Source: Stieleria magnilauensis (GTDB taxonomy: Bacteria; Planctomycetota; Planctomycetia; Pirellulales; Pirellulaceae). From it: 64,000 nucleotides of DNA. This document shows, one piece after another, positions 1 to 8,979 of this stretch. Position 1 is the stretch's first letter; each line of letters opens with the position of its first letter. The stretch lies in contig CP036432.1 of NCBI GenBank assembly GCA_007753675.1, positions 4,376,394 to 4,440,393 of the forward strand, in the 5' to 3' direction. Below the pieces are notes generated by a model that was given only the letters and a program-made list of their open reading frames with translations, did no database searches and was not told where the DNA came from. Made by a program: the position numbers and the translations under genes.

Positions 1-1934
1 CGCTGCATGAACGCGGTTTCTTCCAGCGGAACGGTTTGCTCTTCTTTCTGCTTGACGAACAGTTCGATGCGTCGCATCAGGTCGACGAATTCTTTGTCGG
101 CTTTGACGCGTTGCTCGGACTTTTGTCGCAGTTCGGTGAGCAGATCGTTCGGCACCAGGTTATAGATGTCGTGACGGGCGCCGTTGATGCGGTCTTCTTC
201 GAGAGCGTATTTTAGATCGCCTTCGGCAACATCCATCTTTTGCGTCAGACTAGGCAGCACGATATCGGCCGCGACACCGCCGCGTTGGGTGCTTTCGCCG
301 TCGGGCAGATAAAACTGTTGCAGGGTGACTTTCAACGCCCCGTAGTTTTGGCGTTGGGTCAGGAACAGGCGTTCGCCGAGGTCCATCAGCGTTTGCACGG
401 TGCCTTTGCCGTGGGTGGCGGGGTCACCGACGATGATGCCTCGGTTGTAATCCTTGATCGCACCGGCGAAGATCTCGCTGGCGCTGGCGCTGAACTTGCT
501 GGTCAGCACGACCAACGGTCCGCTCCAAACCGTGCCGACTTCTTCGTCGTTGTACTGTTGGATTTGTCCACGTGAATCTTTGACCTGGACCACGGGACCA
601 CGATTGATGAACAGCCCGGTCAGATTGATCGCTTCGGTCAGCGACCCGCCACCGTTGCGACTCAGGTCGATCACGACGCCTTCGACACCCTTGCTCTTGA
701 ATTCCATCAGGATGTTTCGGACGTCGCGGGTGCTGCTGCGGAAATCGGTTCGATTTTCGCGTGCCGCTTGCATGTCCATGTAGAAACTGGGCAGGTTGAT
801 GAAGCCGATCTTGCGAACGCTGCCATCGGGCATCGTGTGATCGAGAATCTTGCCACGTGCGGCGGACTCTTCCAGTTCGACCTTGGCGCGGGTGATTTGA
901 TAGGTTTCGACTTTGCCCTTGCCGCCGACTTTGACGCCCAGGCGGACGACGGTTCCGGCGTTGCCGCGAATCAGGCTGACGACGTCTTTCAGAGGCATTT
1001 CAACGATGTCCACCATCGGGCCTTCTTCGCCCTGGCCGACCGAAACGATCACGTCATCGGGCTGGAGCCGTTCGTCTTGATCGGCCGCACCACCGGGAAT
1101 GATTTGCATGACAACGGTATTGCCGTCTTTTTCACGCAGGGCGGCACCGATCCCTTGCAGCTTCAATCCCATCGAGATGTTGAAATCGTCCAGCGTCGAC
1201 GGCGACATGTAGGTCGAGTGGGGGTCAAAGGCGCTGGTGACCGACGTCAGATACGCTTCCAGCAGATCATCGTTGCTATAGGACTTGAATCGTCGGGCGT
1301 AACGCAGGTAGCGGCGGCGGAGAAGATCGCGTGCCTCGTCACCGACGGTGTCATCGTCACGCAGATCCAGCAGGGCGTACTTGATTTGCCGGCGCCAACG
1401 TTGGTTCGCTTCTTCGGGGGTTTTGGCGTAACTGGCCGCGTCGGCGTCGACGATGATGTACTCGTCTTTGGTGAAGTCGAATTCCGAATCGAGGATCTCC
1501 AATGCCATCGCGACGCGTTCGTCGACGCGTTGGGTGAATCGGTTGAAGATCGTGTAGGCCAAGCTCAGGTCACCCTGTTTGACCATGTCATCGATCTGGT
1601 TGCGGTGTTTGGCAAACTCGTCGATATCGGACTGATAGAAGTACAGTTTCAGGGGGTCGAATCGATCGAGATACAGATCGAGCGCCCGTTGGCTGATGGT
1701 GTCATCCAGTTCAGCCGACGAGATGTGGAATTTGGGAATCAGGGACGCAATCAACTTCGCAATCCGTCGATCCTGGGCCGTCGCTTGGGGAGGCGCCGTG
1801 GCGGTGGTATTCTCGACACCCGGAAGTTCGGGGACGGCGGGCTGGGCCAGTATCCTCTGCGAGGAACCGGCCTGCGCCAAACAAACAAGAACCGCGGCGG
1901 TGACGATCGTACGCATTGTGAAACGGCGATCCAT
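1..1934 (-). CDS. prc: Carboxy-terminal (tail-specific) processing protease, S41A/Prc family, truncated by window edge
   Basis: Translating the minus strand from the ATG at 1934 gives an open frame of 644 codons that runs off the window start, so the C-terminus is missing. It opens with a signal-peptide-like segment (MDRRFTMRTIVTAAVLVCLA) and has a long alpha-helical N-terminal region as in E. coli Prc (about 680 residues). A PDZ domain lies near residues 250-330 (GLKLQGIGAAL, DDVIVSVG), followed by an S41 protease core. The catalytic serine is seen in KFSASASEIFAGA (about residue 481) and the lysine in HGKGTVQ (about 507), forming a Ser-Lys dyad. Proteins of this family degrade or trim envelope proteins from their C-termini. 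The HtrA-like protease gene lies just upstream on the same strand (146 bp gap), so the two form an envelope proteolysis neighbourhood. Confidence 0.93.
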   Translation of the reverse strand, partial: MDRRFTMRTIVTAAVLVCLAQAGSSQRILAQPAVPELPGVENTTATAPPQATAQDRRIAKLIASLIPKFHISSAELDDTISQRALDLYLDRFDPLKLYFYQSDIDEFAKHRNQIDDMVKQGDLSLAYTIFNRFTQRVDERVAMALEILDSEFDFTKDEYIIVDADAASYAKTPEEANQRWRRQIKYALLDLRDDDTVGDEARDLLRRRYLRYARRFKSYSNDDLLEAYLTSVTSAFDPHSTYMSPSTLDDFNISMGLKLQGIGAALREKDGNTVVMQIIPGGAADQDERLQPDDVIVSVGQGEEGPMVDIVEMPLKDVVSLIRGNAGTVVRLGVKVGGKGKVETYQITRAKVELEESAARGKILDHTMPDGSVRKIGFINLPSFYMDMQAARENRTDFRSSTRDVRNILMEFKSKGVEGVVIDLSRNGGGSLTEAINLTGLFINRGPVVQVKDSRGQIQQYNDEEVGTVWSGPLVVLTSKFSASASEIFAGAIKDYNRGIIVGDPATHGKGTVQTLMDLGERLFLTQRQNYGALKVTLQQFYLPDGESTQRGGVAADIVLPSLTQKMDVAEGDLKYALEEDRINGARHDIYNLVPNDLLTELRQKSEQRVKADKEFVDLMRRIELFVKQKEEQTVPLEETAFMQ

Positions 1935-2079
1935 ATGATTGGTCCGGATTTCGGGTGGGATGTTTCGGGAGTCGAAAGAGGCGAGATTTCCTGGCGGAAC
2001 CCGCTCTATCATAGGCCCTCGCAAGTTGGGCCGTTGTGGAATGGTAGGAAAGAGGCGAAACGCAGACAATGTTGGTTTC

Positions 2080-3417
2080 TCATTCTTGACCGGTCGGATC
2101 GTCGACCGTCGCCAATTCGACGGTCAATTCGACGCGTTTTCCCTTGCGCCGGACGACGATTGGCTGTTTTGAACCGATCGGTTTGCGTTCAATGGCCTCC
2201 TGAAGCCCAATGGAATCTCGCACCTGTTCGCCGGCGAATTCCACGATCACGTCCTGAGGCTCGATGCCCGCCTGTTCGGCGACCGATCCCTTGATGATCT
2301 GATAGACCAGGATACCAGAATACGGCTCCAAATTAAATTGTTTCGCGATTCGCGGCTTCAGTTCCACCAGGGTGGTACCGATCGCGGCACGGCGAACTTT
2401 GCCGTGGCGGTCGAGTTCGTCGGCGATCCAGCGGGCCTGGTTGATCGGGATCGCGAACCCCACGCCCTGGTAAAACCCGCTCCGGGTGGCGATCGCGGTG
2501 CTGATTCCGACCACTTTGCCATCCAGATCGATCAGTGCACCGCCGGAATTTCCGGGATTGATGGCGGCATCAGTCTGCAACATGCTGCTGCGTCGAATCC
2601 GATCCAAACGGCGGTTTTTGCCGCTGATAATCCCCGCACTGACCGTCGCTTCCAATTTAAAGGGGCTGCCGATCGCCAGCACCCAATCGCCGATTTCCAG
2701 CTTGTCACTGTCGCCGACCGAGATCGGGTCGAGCGGTTCGGAAAAGTCCACGCGGACCATCGCCACGTCGCTGTCCGGGTCGCCGCGGACCACTTTCGCG
2801 TCCACGCGGGTCTCATCGGGCAATTGCACGACGACACGCGTCGCCCCGGTGATGACGTGGTTGTTGGTGATGATCAGCCCGTCGGCCGAGACGATCACTC
2901 CGGATCCCAACCCGGTCAGTTTCTCTTCGGCCGGCGGCGGCGTCGGGATTTCCGCGCGTTCCAACAACGGCAATTCGTCTTCCGGGACTTCCGTTTCACT
3001 GGAGTCACCCGGGTCCCCATTTTGGCCGTAGGCATACAACACGACGACCGACGGCGTGGCACGCTTGGCGGCCATGCGAAACGCCAGGGACAGCGCGCGT
3101 GGGCCCGCTTGCAGCGCCGCAAGCACTTCGGGGCTGGCCTCGGCCGCACCACCGGATTCGGCACTGGCCGGCTCCGCTTTCGGGGTCTCCGCTTTCGGCG
3201 GCTCGGCTTTGGCCGGCTCAGCTTTCGGCGGCTCAGCACTCGGGGTCTCGGCCGCCGCAGCGGGCGGGGCGGGTTCCTGGTCCGGCGATTCAGAAGCCGC
3301 TTGGTCGCCTTCGGGTGCGGTGACATTCGATTCCGTTTGGGCCGCCAGACACTGGGTGACCATCATCGTGGTGATGACGGAGAAAACCAATGCGATCAAG
3401 TAACGGGAGCACAACAT
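2080..3417 (-). CDS. HtrA/DegP-like trypsin-family serine protease with one PDZ domain
   Basis: 445 residues from the ATG at 3417, chosen because it begins a clear signal peptide (MLCSRYLIALVFSVITTMMV) and is preceded by an AGGA-type ribosome site. The frame is open 40 codons further upstream but that part does not look like protein. After the signal comes a low-complexity Ala/Pro/Glu/Lys linker (PPKAEPAKAEPPKAETPKAE), then a trypsin-like domain with His in TNNHVITGA (about residue 185), Asp in DSDVAMVRV (about 215) and Ser in NPGNSGGAL (about 291). One PDZ domain is at the C-terminus (about 365-440, GILVYQIIKGSVAEQAG). The family performs envelope protein quality control. It is divergent from the nucleoside phosphorylase gene. 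The charged linker may span the cell wall or hold the protease off a membrane; that is inference. Confidence 0.93.
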   Translation of the reverse strand: MLCSRYLIALVFSVITTMMVTQCLAAQTESNVTAPEGDQAASESPDQEPAPPAAAAETPSAEPPKAEPAKAEPPKAETPKAEPASAESGGAAEASPEVLAALQAGPRALSLAFRMAAKRATPSVVVLYAYGQNGDPGDSSETEVPEDELPLLERAEIPTPPPAEEKLTGLGSGVIVSADGLIITNNHVITGATRVVVQLPDETRVDAKVVRGDPDSDVAMVRVDFSEPLDPISVGDSDKLEIGDWVLAIGSPFKLEATVSAGIISGKNRRLDRIRRSSMLQTDAAINPGNSGGALIDLDGKVVGISTAIATRSGFYQGVGFAIPINQARWIADELDRHGKVRRAAIGTTLVELKPRIAKQFNLEPYSGILVYQIIKGSVAEQAGIEPQDVIVEFAGEQVRDSIGLQEAIERKPIGSKQPIVVRRKGKRVELTVELATVDDPTGQE

Positions 3418-3511
3418 CACTTTTCCTGGAGGTCGACAGAAAGGGGAACACGTGGCACGATCTTTGTTGACGCAATCCACTATAACGACCTTGCATACCA
3501 CGGTCATCCGC

Positions 3512-4798
3512 ATGCTGACGGCTAACCTGCTTGCCAAAAAGCGCGACGGAAACGCGCTCCACGATGACGAGATCCGGTTCTTGATCGATGGATTCTGTGA
3601 CGGCAGTGTCGCCGACTATCAAATGTCGGCCTTCGCCATGGCGGTCTGCTTGAACGGGATGACCGAGCGTGAGACAACGACGTTGACTCGTGCCATGCTG
3701 GAAAGCGGCGACCGGCTGCCGCGCGCGGTGTCTGGCCAGACGCCGCGCGTGGACAAACACAGCACGGGGGGACTGGGGGATAAAGTCTCCCTGATCCTGG
3801 CCCCGTTGCTGGCCGCCTGTGGCGTTCACGTGCCGATGGTCAGCGGCCGCGGATTAGGCCTGACCGGTGGCACGCTCGACAAATTGGAAGCGATTCCCGG
3901 TTTCCAAACCGATCTGTCCGAACAAGCCTCCGTTGAAGTGCTCCGCCAAGTCGGTGCGTTCATCATCAGCGCCAGCGAACGCATCGCACCGGCTGACCGC
4001 CGACTGTATGCACTGCGTGATGTGACCGGCACCGTCGAATCAATTCCGTTGATCACCGCCAGCATTCTCAGCAAAAAGCTTGCCGCCAACTTGGACGCTT
4101 TGGTGATGGATGTCAAAGTCGGCGGCGCGGCGTTCATGAAGACGCTCGATGACGCCCGCGCACTGGCAGGCTCGATCGAACACGTCGGCCGAGCGGCGGG
4201 GCTGCCGACACAGGCGTTGATCTCGGACATGGACCAGCCGCTGGGCAAGGCGATCGGGAACGCGATCGAAGTCAACGAAGCGGTGGGGATTCTGGCCGGC
4301 CAACCATCGGATCCCGCGCTCCAAGGCGTCCGCGACTTGACCGTCCGGCTGTGCGCCCTCTTGCTGACCAGCGTCGGCGTCGCCAGGGATGTTGACGATG
4401 CGACGCAGCGGCTCAACCGGGCCCTGGACGACGGGTCCGCGATGGAACGCTTTGAAGCGATGGTCGCCGCCCAAGGTGGTCGCATGGCGGGGGATTTGGA
4501 CGTCGCCCCCGGCCGGCCCCTGCAGTCCGAACACGACGGCTACGTCGGACGCATCGATTGTCACCGGATCGGATCGACGATCGTTTCACTCGGGGGCGGA
4601 CGCCGCAAGCTCGGCGATCCCATTGACCCGACCGTCGGGATCCGCATGCACGTGCGGATCGGAGACCGCGTCGAGCGCGGTCAACCTCTTCTGGATTTAC
4701 ACTGCCACACCAGCCGGCAAAACGAGTATCTTAGAAGTCTTCGCCAAGCCGTGGAGATCACGGCTGAATCCGTCGCCGCACGCCCCCTTTTCGTCTAG
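3512..4798 (+). CDS. Thymidine / pyrimidine-nucleoside phosphorylase
   Basis: 428 residues. It cleaves thymidine or uridine with phosphate to the free base and (deoxy)ribose-1-phosphate. The family signature is intact: KHSTGGLGDKVSLILAPL followed by SGRGLGLTGGTLDKLEAIPG, and the N-terminus MLTANLLAKKRDG aligns with the usual family start. I chose the ATG at 3512 for that reason. A GTG at 3452 preceded by AAGGGG would add 20 residues without family resemblance and cannot be excluded. The length matches the 430-440 residue family. Cytidine deaminase follows after 26 bp, so the pair forms a pyrimidine salvage operon. Sequence alone does not separate deoA-type from pdp-type specificity, so no symbol is given. 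Confidence 0.93.
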   Translation: MLTANLLAKKRDGNALHDDEIRFLIDGFCDGSVADYQMSAFAMAVCLNGMTERETTTLTRAMLESGDRLPRAVSGQTPRVDKHSTGGLGDKVSLILAPLLAACGVHVPMVSGRGLGLTGGTLDKLEAIPGFQTDLSEQASVEVLRQVGAFIISASERIAPADRRLYALRDVTGTVESIPLITASILSKKLAANLDALVMDVKVGGAAFMKTLDDARALAGSIEHVGRAAGLPTQALISDMDQPLGKAIGNAIEVNEAVGILAGQPSDPALQGVRDLTVRLCALLLTSVGVARDVDDATQRLNRALDDGSAMERFEAMVAAQGGRMAGDLDVAPGRPLQSEHDGYVGRIDCHRIGSTIVSLGGGRRKLGDPIDPTVGIRMHVRIGDRVERGQPLLDLHCHTSRQNEYLRSLRQAVEITAESVAARPLFV

Positions 4799-4824
4799 CT
4801 TCTTTCACGCTTTGCACTGCCCAA

Positions 4825-5238
4825 ATGATTGAGTTGAAAACCCGAGAGATCGACCAGTTGGTGCGTGCGGCTGTCGAGGCGCGCGATCAAGCGTACGCGC
4901 CGCACAGTCACTTCTATGTGGGGGCGGCACTGTGGATTCCCGGTGGCGCCGTCGTCAGCGGCTGCAACGTCGAAAACGCCAGCTATTCGTTGTCGATCTG
5001 TGCCGAACGGGTGGCGACGGCAACGGCGGTGTCCCAAGGTCACCGCGCGTTTCAAGCGATCGCGATCGCCAGCGTGGGTGGCGTCAGCCCGTGCGGGGCC
5101 TGCCGACAATTCCTTTCCGAATTCGCCAGCGACATGCAAGTCATCATGACCGATGTGTTGACCGGGGCGCGGCAGATTCGTCGGCTTTCACAGCTGCTGC
5201 CCGACGCCTTTGACGCGTCGAACTTGCCGGTGACGTAA
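4825..5238 (+). CDS. cdd: Cytidine deaminase
   Basis: 137 residues, the size of the short tetrameric (Bacillus-type) enzyme. It deaminates cytidine and deoxycytidine to uridine and deoxyuridine, feeding the upstream phosphorylase. Zinc ligands and catalytic residues are visible: CAE in SLSICAERVA (Cys ligand plus proton-shuttle Glu) and PCGACRQ (two Cys ligands). The substrate loop GCNVENASY is conserved. It lies 26 bp after the phosphorylase on the same strand. Two small hairpins follow the stop codon (5245-5259 and 5275-5292, the latter with stem GAGCGGA/TCCGCTC) but lack a T tract. Confidence 0.95.
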   Translation: MIELKTREIDQLVRAAVEARDQAYAPHSHFYVGAALWIPGGAVVSGCNVENASYSLSICAERVATATAVSQGHRAFQAIAIASVGGVSPCGACRQFLSEFASDMQVIMTDVLTGARQIRRLSQLLPDAFDASNLPVT

Positions 5239-5318
5239 CGGGCAGCATCCCCGAGGGATGAAAGCGACTAGCCAGAGCGGAGCGTTCCGCTCACGATAGC
5301 AACAAACGGAGTGCGTCT

Positions 5319-5399
5319 TGTTAGCGGCAGGGCGCGAGCCCTCCGGTCTTTGTTAGCGGCAGGGCGCAAGCCCTCCGGTCCTTGTTAGCGGCAGGGCGC
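5319..5399 (+). repeat. Cluster of three REP-like hairpin repeats (third interrupted by the IS)
   Basis: Three direct copies of a ~29 bp unit with consensus TTAGCGGCAGGGCGCAAGCC followed by CTCCGGT begin at 5319, 5350 and 5382. Each can fold as AGGGC-GCAA-GCCCT. The third copy stops at 5399 after GGGCGC, where the insertion sequence begins; its other half resumes at 7397. Confidence 0.85.
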
Positions 5400-5401
5400 T
5401 A

Positions 5402-7396
5402 GCGGCCTGTCGGTTTAGTGTATCCACAAAACGAGGGGAGGTGGCTTAGTAGGCATCGTCACGATGTTTGCTATTCTTGGCGGATCGTCGTCGCGATTCA
5501 CTTCTCACGCAGGGAGGCTTGCCCAGTGAGCCAGAGACAACCCAAGACCAGCTATTGGCAGGAAGCTCCTACACCACGCGGGCAACTGGTCCTCATTCCC
5601 ACCGCCCTGGAGGAACTCATCCCTCAGGATCATCCCGTTCGCTTGGTCGACGAGATTCTCGATCAGATGGACTGGACTGATTGGGAGGCGGCCTACAACG
5701 GCGGATTCGGTCAGCCGCCGATCCATCCCAGCGTAATGGCAAAGATCCTGCTGTTTGCCATGATTCGGCGAATCCGATCCAGCCGGAACATTGAATACGA
5801 ACTCAAGCATTCGATCGATTTTATCTGGCTTAGCAGCGGTCGCCGCATCGATCACAGCACGATCAGCGACTTCCGCCGAAACAATAGTGATGCAGTCAAA
5901 GGCATCTTCAAACAAATGGTCAAGCTGGCGATCAACCTGGGGATCGCCAATCTCTCGGAACTGTGCATCGACGGCACACGCATCCTGGCTGACGCCAACA
6001 AATACAAGACTTGGACGGCCAAACGATTAGCCAAAGCACTCGAAGAACTTGACGCGCAAATTGATGAGGCCCTGGAAACCTTCGAAGTCAACGACGCATG
6101 CGACGAAGATCTCATCGGCCAGGACGTTTCGGCGGACCGCCTCCCCGCCGCCGTCGCCAACTTGAAGTCACGCCGCTCACAACTGGCCGCTCATCTGGAG
6201 ACGGTCAATGCGATGGACGAAGTCCGCAGGAAAAATGGGACGAAGGGCCCCGCCCAGTTACCCAAGACTGACACGGACAGTCGCATTCTTCCCAATAAGG
6301 AGGGTGGTTACGCAGCCAACTTTACTCCGATGGCGACGACCGAAACGCAGAGCGGCCTGATCGTTGCGGCGGACGTCTTGATCGGCAACGTCGAACACCA
6401 CGAATTTGCCACCATCGTCGACTGTGTGGCCAACGACTTTGGAATTGACATTAAGCGAGTCATGGCTGACTCGGCTTACACGACGGGCAAAAACCTCACT
6501 GCGGCTGAGGAAAAACAGATCGAACTGATTGGCCCGCTTGCCGAAACCAATCGCGAGAACAACCCTGCCGAGCGTTCGGATTTGACTGAGCCCGTTGCCG
6601 CCGATCAGATTGATCAGTTGCCGGTTAATCCACAAACCAAACGATTTGACAAAGCAGCGTTTGTGTACGACGAAGCGAACGACTGCTATTACTGCCCGGC
6701 AGGCAAAGTGCTTTCACATCGGACGACCGAGAACACGACGCATGGCGACGGCTCTCCGGTGCAGCGAAAGGTTTACACCTGTTTTGAATGCGAGGGCTGC
6801 ACGCTGGCTGGGCGTTGTCGCAAGAACGTGAAGCCAAAAGACGAGGCAAGCAGCAGCGAGGCATCGTCCCAGGAGTCCAGCGAAGCGACCTCGTCGGACA
6901 AGCGAGCGGGCAAGCGACGTGGTCGCAAGCCTGGCCCGCCACGTGGTCGCGAGACGATGCATGATGAGCATGAAGGAGCGCGACGTCGGCAGCGTGCGCG
7001 AATGGAAACGCCTGCAGCCAAAGAGGCTTACTCTCGTCGTCAGCATTTCGGTGAAACGCCTTTCGCCGTGATCAAGAGCACGCTTGATATGCGGCGATTC
7101 CTGCTTCGAGGTATCGCAGGTGTGAATCAAGAATGGCGCTGGGCGGCGACCGGATTCAATCTGAAGAAAATCATGAGTTACTTGGCGAAGCTGCGCGCCG
7201 CCGCGGCGACACAATCGCTCGGAACAGCAAACTAGGGGAGATAGGGGGCATTTCGAACGAAATCCGCCACAAGCGAACGCCACGATCCCGTCAACACGCT
7301 TACCAACGACTCTGGATGCCCCGCATAGCACCATAAAAGCCTCGTCCGGAACCAAAATCGAATCAACCGTCCCCAGGAACTAAATCGACAGGCCGC
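5402..7396 (+). mobile_element. IS1182-type insertion sequence
   Basis: An ~1995 bp element with one transposase gene. The terminal inverted repeats are 18 bp with a single mismatch: GCGGCCTGTCGGTTTAGT at 5402-5419 against the complement of 7379-7396. Removing 5400-7396 exactly restores a complete copy of the surrounding hairpin repeat (GGGCGC joined to AAGCCC). The element therefore entered the loop of that hairpin with no target duplication, or at most a 2 bp GC duplication. The exact outer bases (TA at 5400-5401) are ambiguous. The ~124 bp before the transposase start and ~160 bp after its stop show no other gene. Confidence 0.88.
5526..7235 (+). CDS. IS1182-family transposase (DDE)
   Basis: 569 residues from the GTG at 5526, chosen because AGGGAGG lies 8 nt upstream; the frame remains open back to 5418. 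An N-terminal DUF772-type region (HPVRLVDEILDQMDW, HPSVMAKILLFAMI) is followed by the DDE core: Asp in LCIDGTRI, Asp in VMADSAYTTG and a candidate Glu in HFGETPFAVIKS. A cysteine-rich insert (CYYCPAGKVL, CFECEGC) may bind zinc, and a Lys/Arg/Ser-rich linker precedes the last motif. No frameshift or internal stop is seen, so the enzyme may be active. It moves the element that carries it. Confidence 0.92.
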   Translation: MSQRQPKTSYWQEAPTPRGQLVLIPTALEELIPQDHPVRLVDEILDQMDWTDWEAAYNGGFGQPPIHPSVMAKILLFAMIRRIRSSRNIEYELKHSIDFIWLSSGRRIDHSTISDFRRNNSDAVKGIFKQMVKLAINLGIANLSELCIDGTRILADANKYKTWTAKRLAKALEELDAQIDEALETFEVNDACDEDLIGQDVSADRLPAAVANLKSRRSQLAAHLETVNAMDEVRRKNGTKGPAQLPKTDTDSRILPNKEGGYAANFTPMATTETQSGLIVAADVLIGNVEHHEFATIVDCVANDFGIDIKRVMADSAYTTGKNLTAAEEKQIELIGPLAETNRENNPAERSDLTEPVAADQIDQLPVNPQTKRFDKAAFVYDEANDCYYCPAGKVLSHRTTENTTHGDGSPVQRKVYTCFECEGCTLAGRCRKNVKPKDEASSSEASSQESSEATSSDKRAGKRRGRKPGPPRGRETMHDEHEGARRRQRARMETPAAKEAYSRRQHFGETPFAVIKSTLDMRRFLLRGIAGVNQEWRWAATGFNLKKIMSYLAKLRAAAATQSLGTAN

Positions 7397-7523
7397 AAGC
7401 CCTCCGGTCTTTGTTAGCGGCAGGGCGCAAGCCCTCCGGTCTTTGTTAGCGGCAGGGCGCAAGCCCTCCGGTCCTTCAATATCTTCTCCAGCTTCACCGG
7501 ACGGCTCGCGCCGTTCCGCTAAG
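7397..7523. repeat. REP-like hairpin repeats downstream of the IS
   Basis: 7397-7409 is the right half of the interrupted unit. Two intact direct copies follow at 7411-7440 and 7443-7472. At 7496-7523 an inverted copy of the sister variant appears (complement of TTAGCGGAACGGCGCGAGCC plus GTCCGGT), the same variant found near 51.4 kb. The gap up to the aminotransferase stop holds no gene. Confidence 0.8.
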
Positions 7524-7563
7524 ACGTTCTCTGCCAACGGCCGTGCCGCTTACACCGTCAGCC

Positions 7564-8724
7564 CTACGCGGCCGCTTTGGCGCCGGCCTGATAGTATCCG
7601 CCGATGCAGTCGACGACTTGCTGCTGTTCGGCTTCGGTCAACGACGGGAAGATCGGCAGGTTCAAGATTTCCGCGCTGGCACGCTCGGTTTCCGGCAGCG
7701 TGCTGCCGTCCACGTTCAAGTACTCAAAGCATTGCTGCTTGTGCATCGGAACCGGGTAATAGATTTCGCTGCCCACGCCACGTTCGGCCAAGTAGGCACG
7801 CAAGGCATCACGTCGTCCACCGCCGACGCGGATTCCGAATTGATTCCAGACGTGGAACGCATGGGGATCGACCGTCGGCAAGACGATTTGATCGGGACCG
7901 ACGAGACCGCGGTCGGTCAACAGCTCCATGTAACCTGACGCGATCTTGCTGCGCGACGTGATGGCATCACCGAGGTGTCGCAATTTGACCCGCAACACGG
8001 CGGCCTGAAACGTATCGATCCGGCTGTTGATCCCGACCGCTTGATGGTAGTAACGGGGACGCATGCCGTGGCCGGCCAACAAACGCAAGCGATCGGCCAT
8101 CACCGCGTCGCCGCTGGTCAGCATGCCGGCGTCACCCATCGCGCCGAGATTCTTGGTCGGGTAAAAACTGAAGCACCCGACCAGTCCCCAACTGCCTGCG
8201 GGCCGCGAGTGGTACGCCGCGCCGATGGCTTGAGCGGCGTCTTCGACGACGGGGATGTCGTGTTCGTTGGCGATCTGGCAGATCCGATCGATTTGGGCAC
8301 ACTGGCCGAACAGGTGCACCGGGATGATCGCCTTGGTGTTTTTCGTGATCGCCTCGGCAACGCACTGGGGGTCGAGATTGAACGTGTCGGGACAGATGTC
8401 GACGAACACCGGTGTCGCACCCAACCGCGTGATGCAGCTGACCGACGCGAAAAAGGTGAAACTGGGCACAATGACTTCGTCGCCGGCTTTGATGTCCAAC
8501 GCCATCAACGACAGCAACAGCGCATCGCTGCCGGAGGCACAGCCGACGGCATGTTCGACTTGGCTGTACTGGGCGATCTCGTTTTCCAATTCTGCGACGT
8601 CGGGGCCGAACAGAAATCGACCGCTGTCGACGACCGCGGCGAGGGCTTCGACGAATTCGTCACGATGGGGCTTGTTGTCGCGGTTGACGTCCAGCAACGG
8701 GACGGTGGTGTTTGGGCCAGCCAT
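7564..8724 (-). CDS. DegT/DnrJ/EryC1/StrS-family sugar aminotransferase
   Basis: 386 residues from the ATG at 8724, preceded by AAGGAAGG at a good distance; the upstream open extension is not protein-like. This PLP enzyme family transfers an amino group to keto-sugar nucleotides for surface polysaccharide or glycan synthesis. The pyridoxal lysine is seen in SFYPTKNLGAMGD (about residue 190), with the conserved CASGSDALLLSLMAL and EDAAQAIGA motifs. The C-terminal substrate loop (VWNQFGIRV, YYPVPMHKQ) is typical of WbpE/DesV-like members. No other sugar-nucleotide genes lie next to it, so the substrate cannot be named. It is divergent from the ECF sigma factor. Confidence 0.92.
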   Translation of the reverse strand: MAGPNTTVPLLDVNRDNKPHRDEFVEALAAVVDSGRFLFGPDVAELENEIAQYSQVEHAVGCASGSDALLLSLMALDIKAGDEVIVPSFTFFASVSCITRLGATPVFVDICPDTFNLDPQCVAEAITKNTKAIIPVHLFGQCAQIDRICQIANEHDIPVVEDAAQAIGAAYHSRPAGSWGLVGCFSFYPTKNLGAMGDAGMLTSGDAVMADRLRLLAGHGMRPRYYHQAVGINSRIDTFQAAVLRVKLRHLGDAITSRSKIASGYMELLTDRGLVGPDQIVLPTVDPHAFHVWNQFGIRVGGGRRDALRAYLAERGVGSEIYYPVPMHKQQCFEYLNVDGSTLPETERASAEILNLPIFPSLTEAEQQQVVDCIGGYYQAGAKAAA

Positions 8725-8979
8725 GGTCGAACCTTCCTTGTTCGTATTGTTATGCGGAATTCGCGAGTGGCGGAGAGTCCCGTTTGCCGGTCGGACCACA
8801 CCGATCGCGATGATTTTTGAGCGGGGAACTCCGCGTTGGGTGATAACCGCGGACAATCGATCAGGTCAATAGAAAACGGCTTCACAAAAACGACAGAAAA
8901 ATCGAACCGTTTGCCTAACATTGGCGCCGCCCGTTCGTGTTGTCGTCTGTACCGCGTCCATGATTCGCCCCGGAACACC

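Noticed and set aside
768-2294. Long plus-strand frame (about 500 codons) opposite the protease genes
   Set aside because: The minus strand here encodes clear Prc and HtrA family proteins; the plus-strand frame is a compositional shadow with no recognisable motifs.
3445-3511. TTGACG ... TATAAC as a promoter for the phosphorylase gene
   Set aside because: Spacing between the hexamers is only ~8 bp, too short for a sigma-70 promoter.
5245-5292. Intrinsic terminator after cytidine deaminase
   Set aside because: Two hairpins are present but neither is followed by a T tract on the plus strand.
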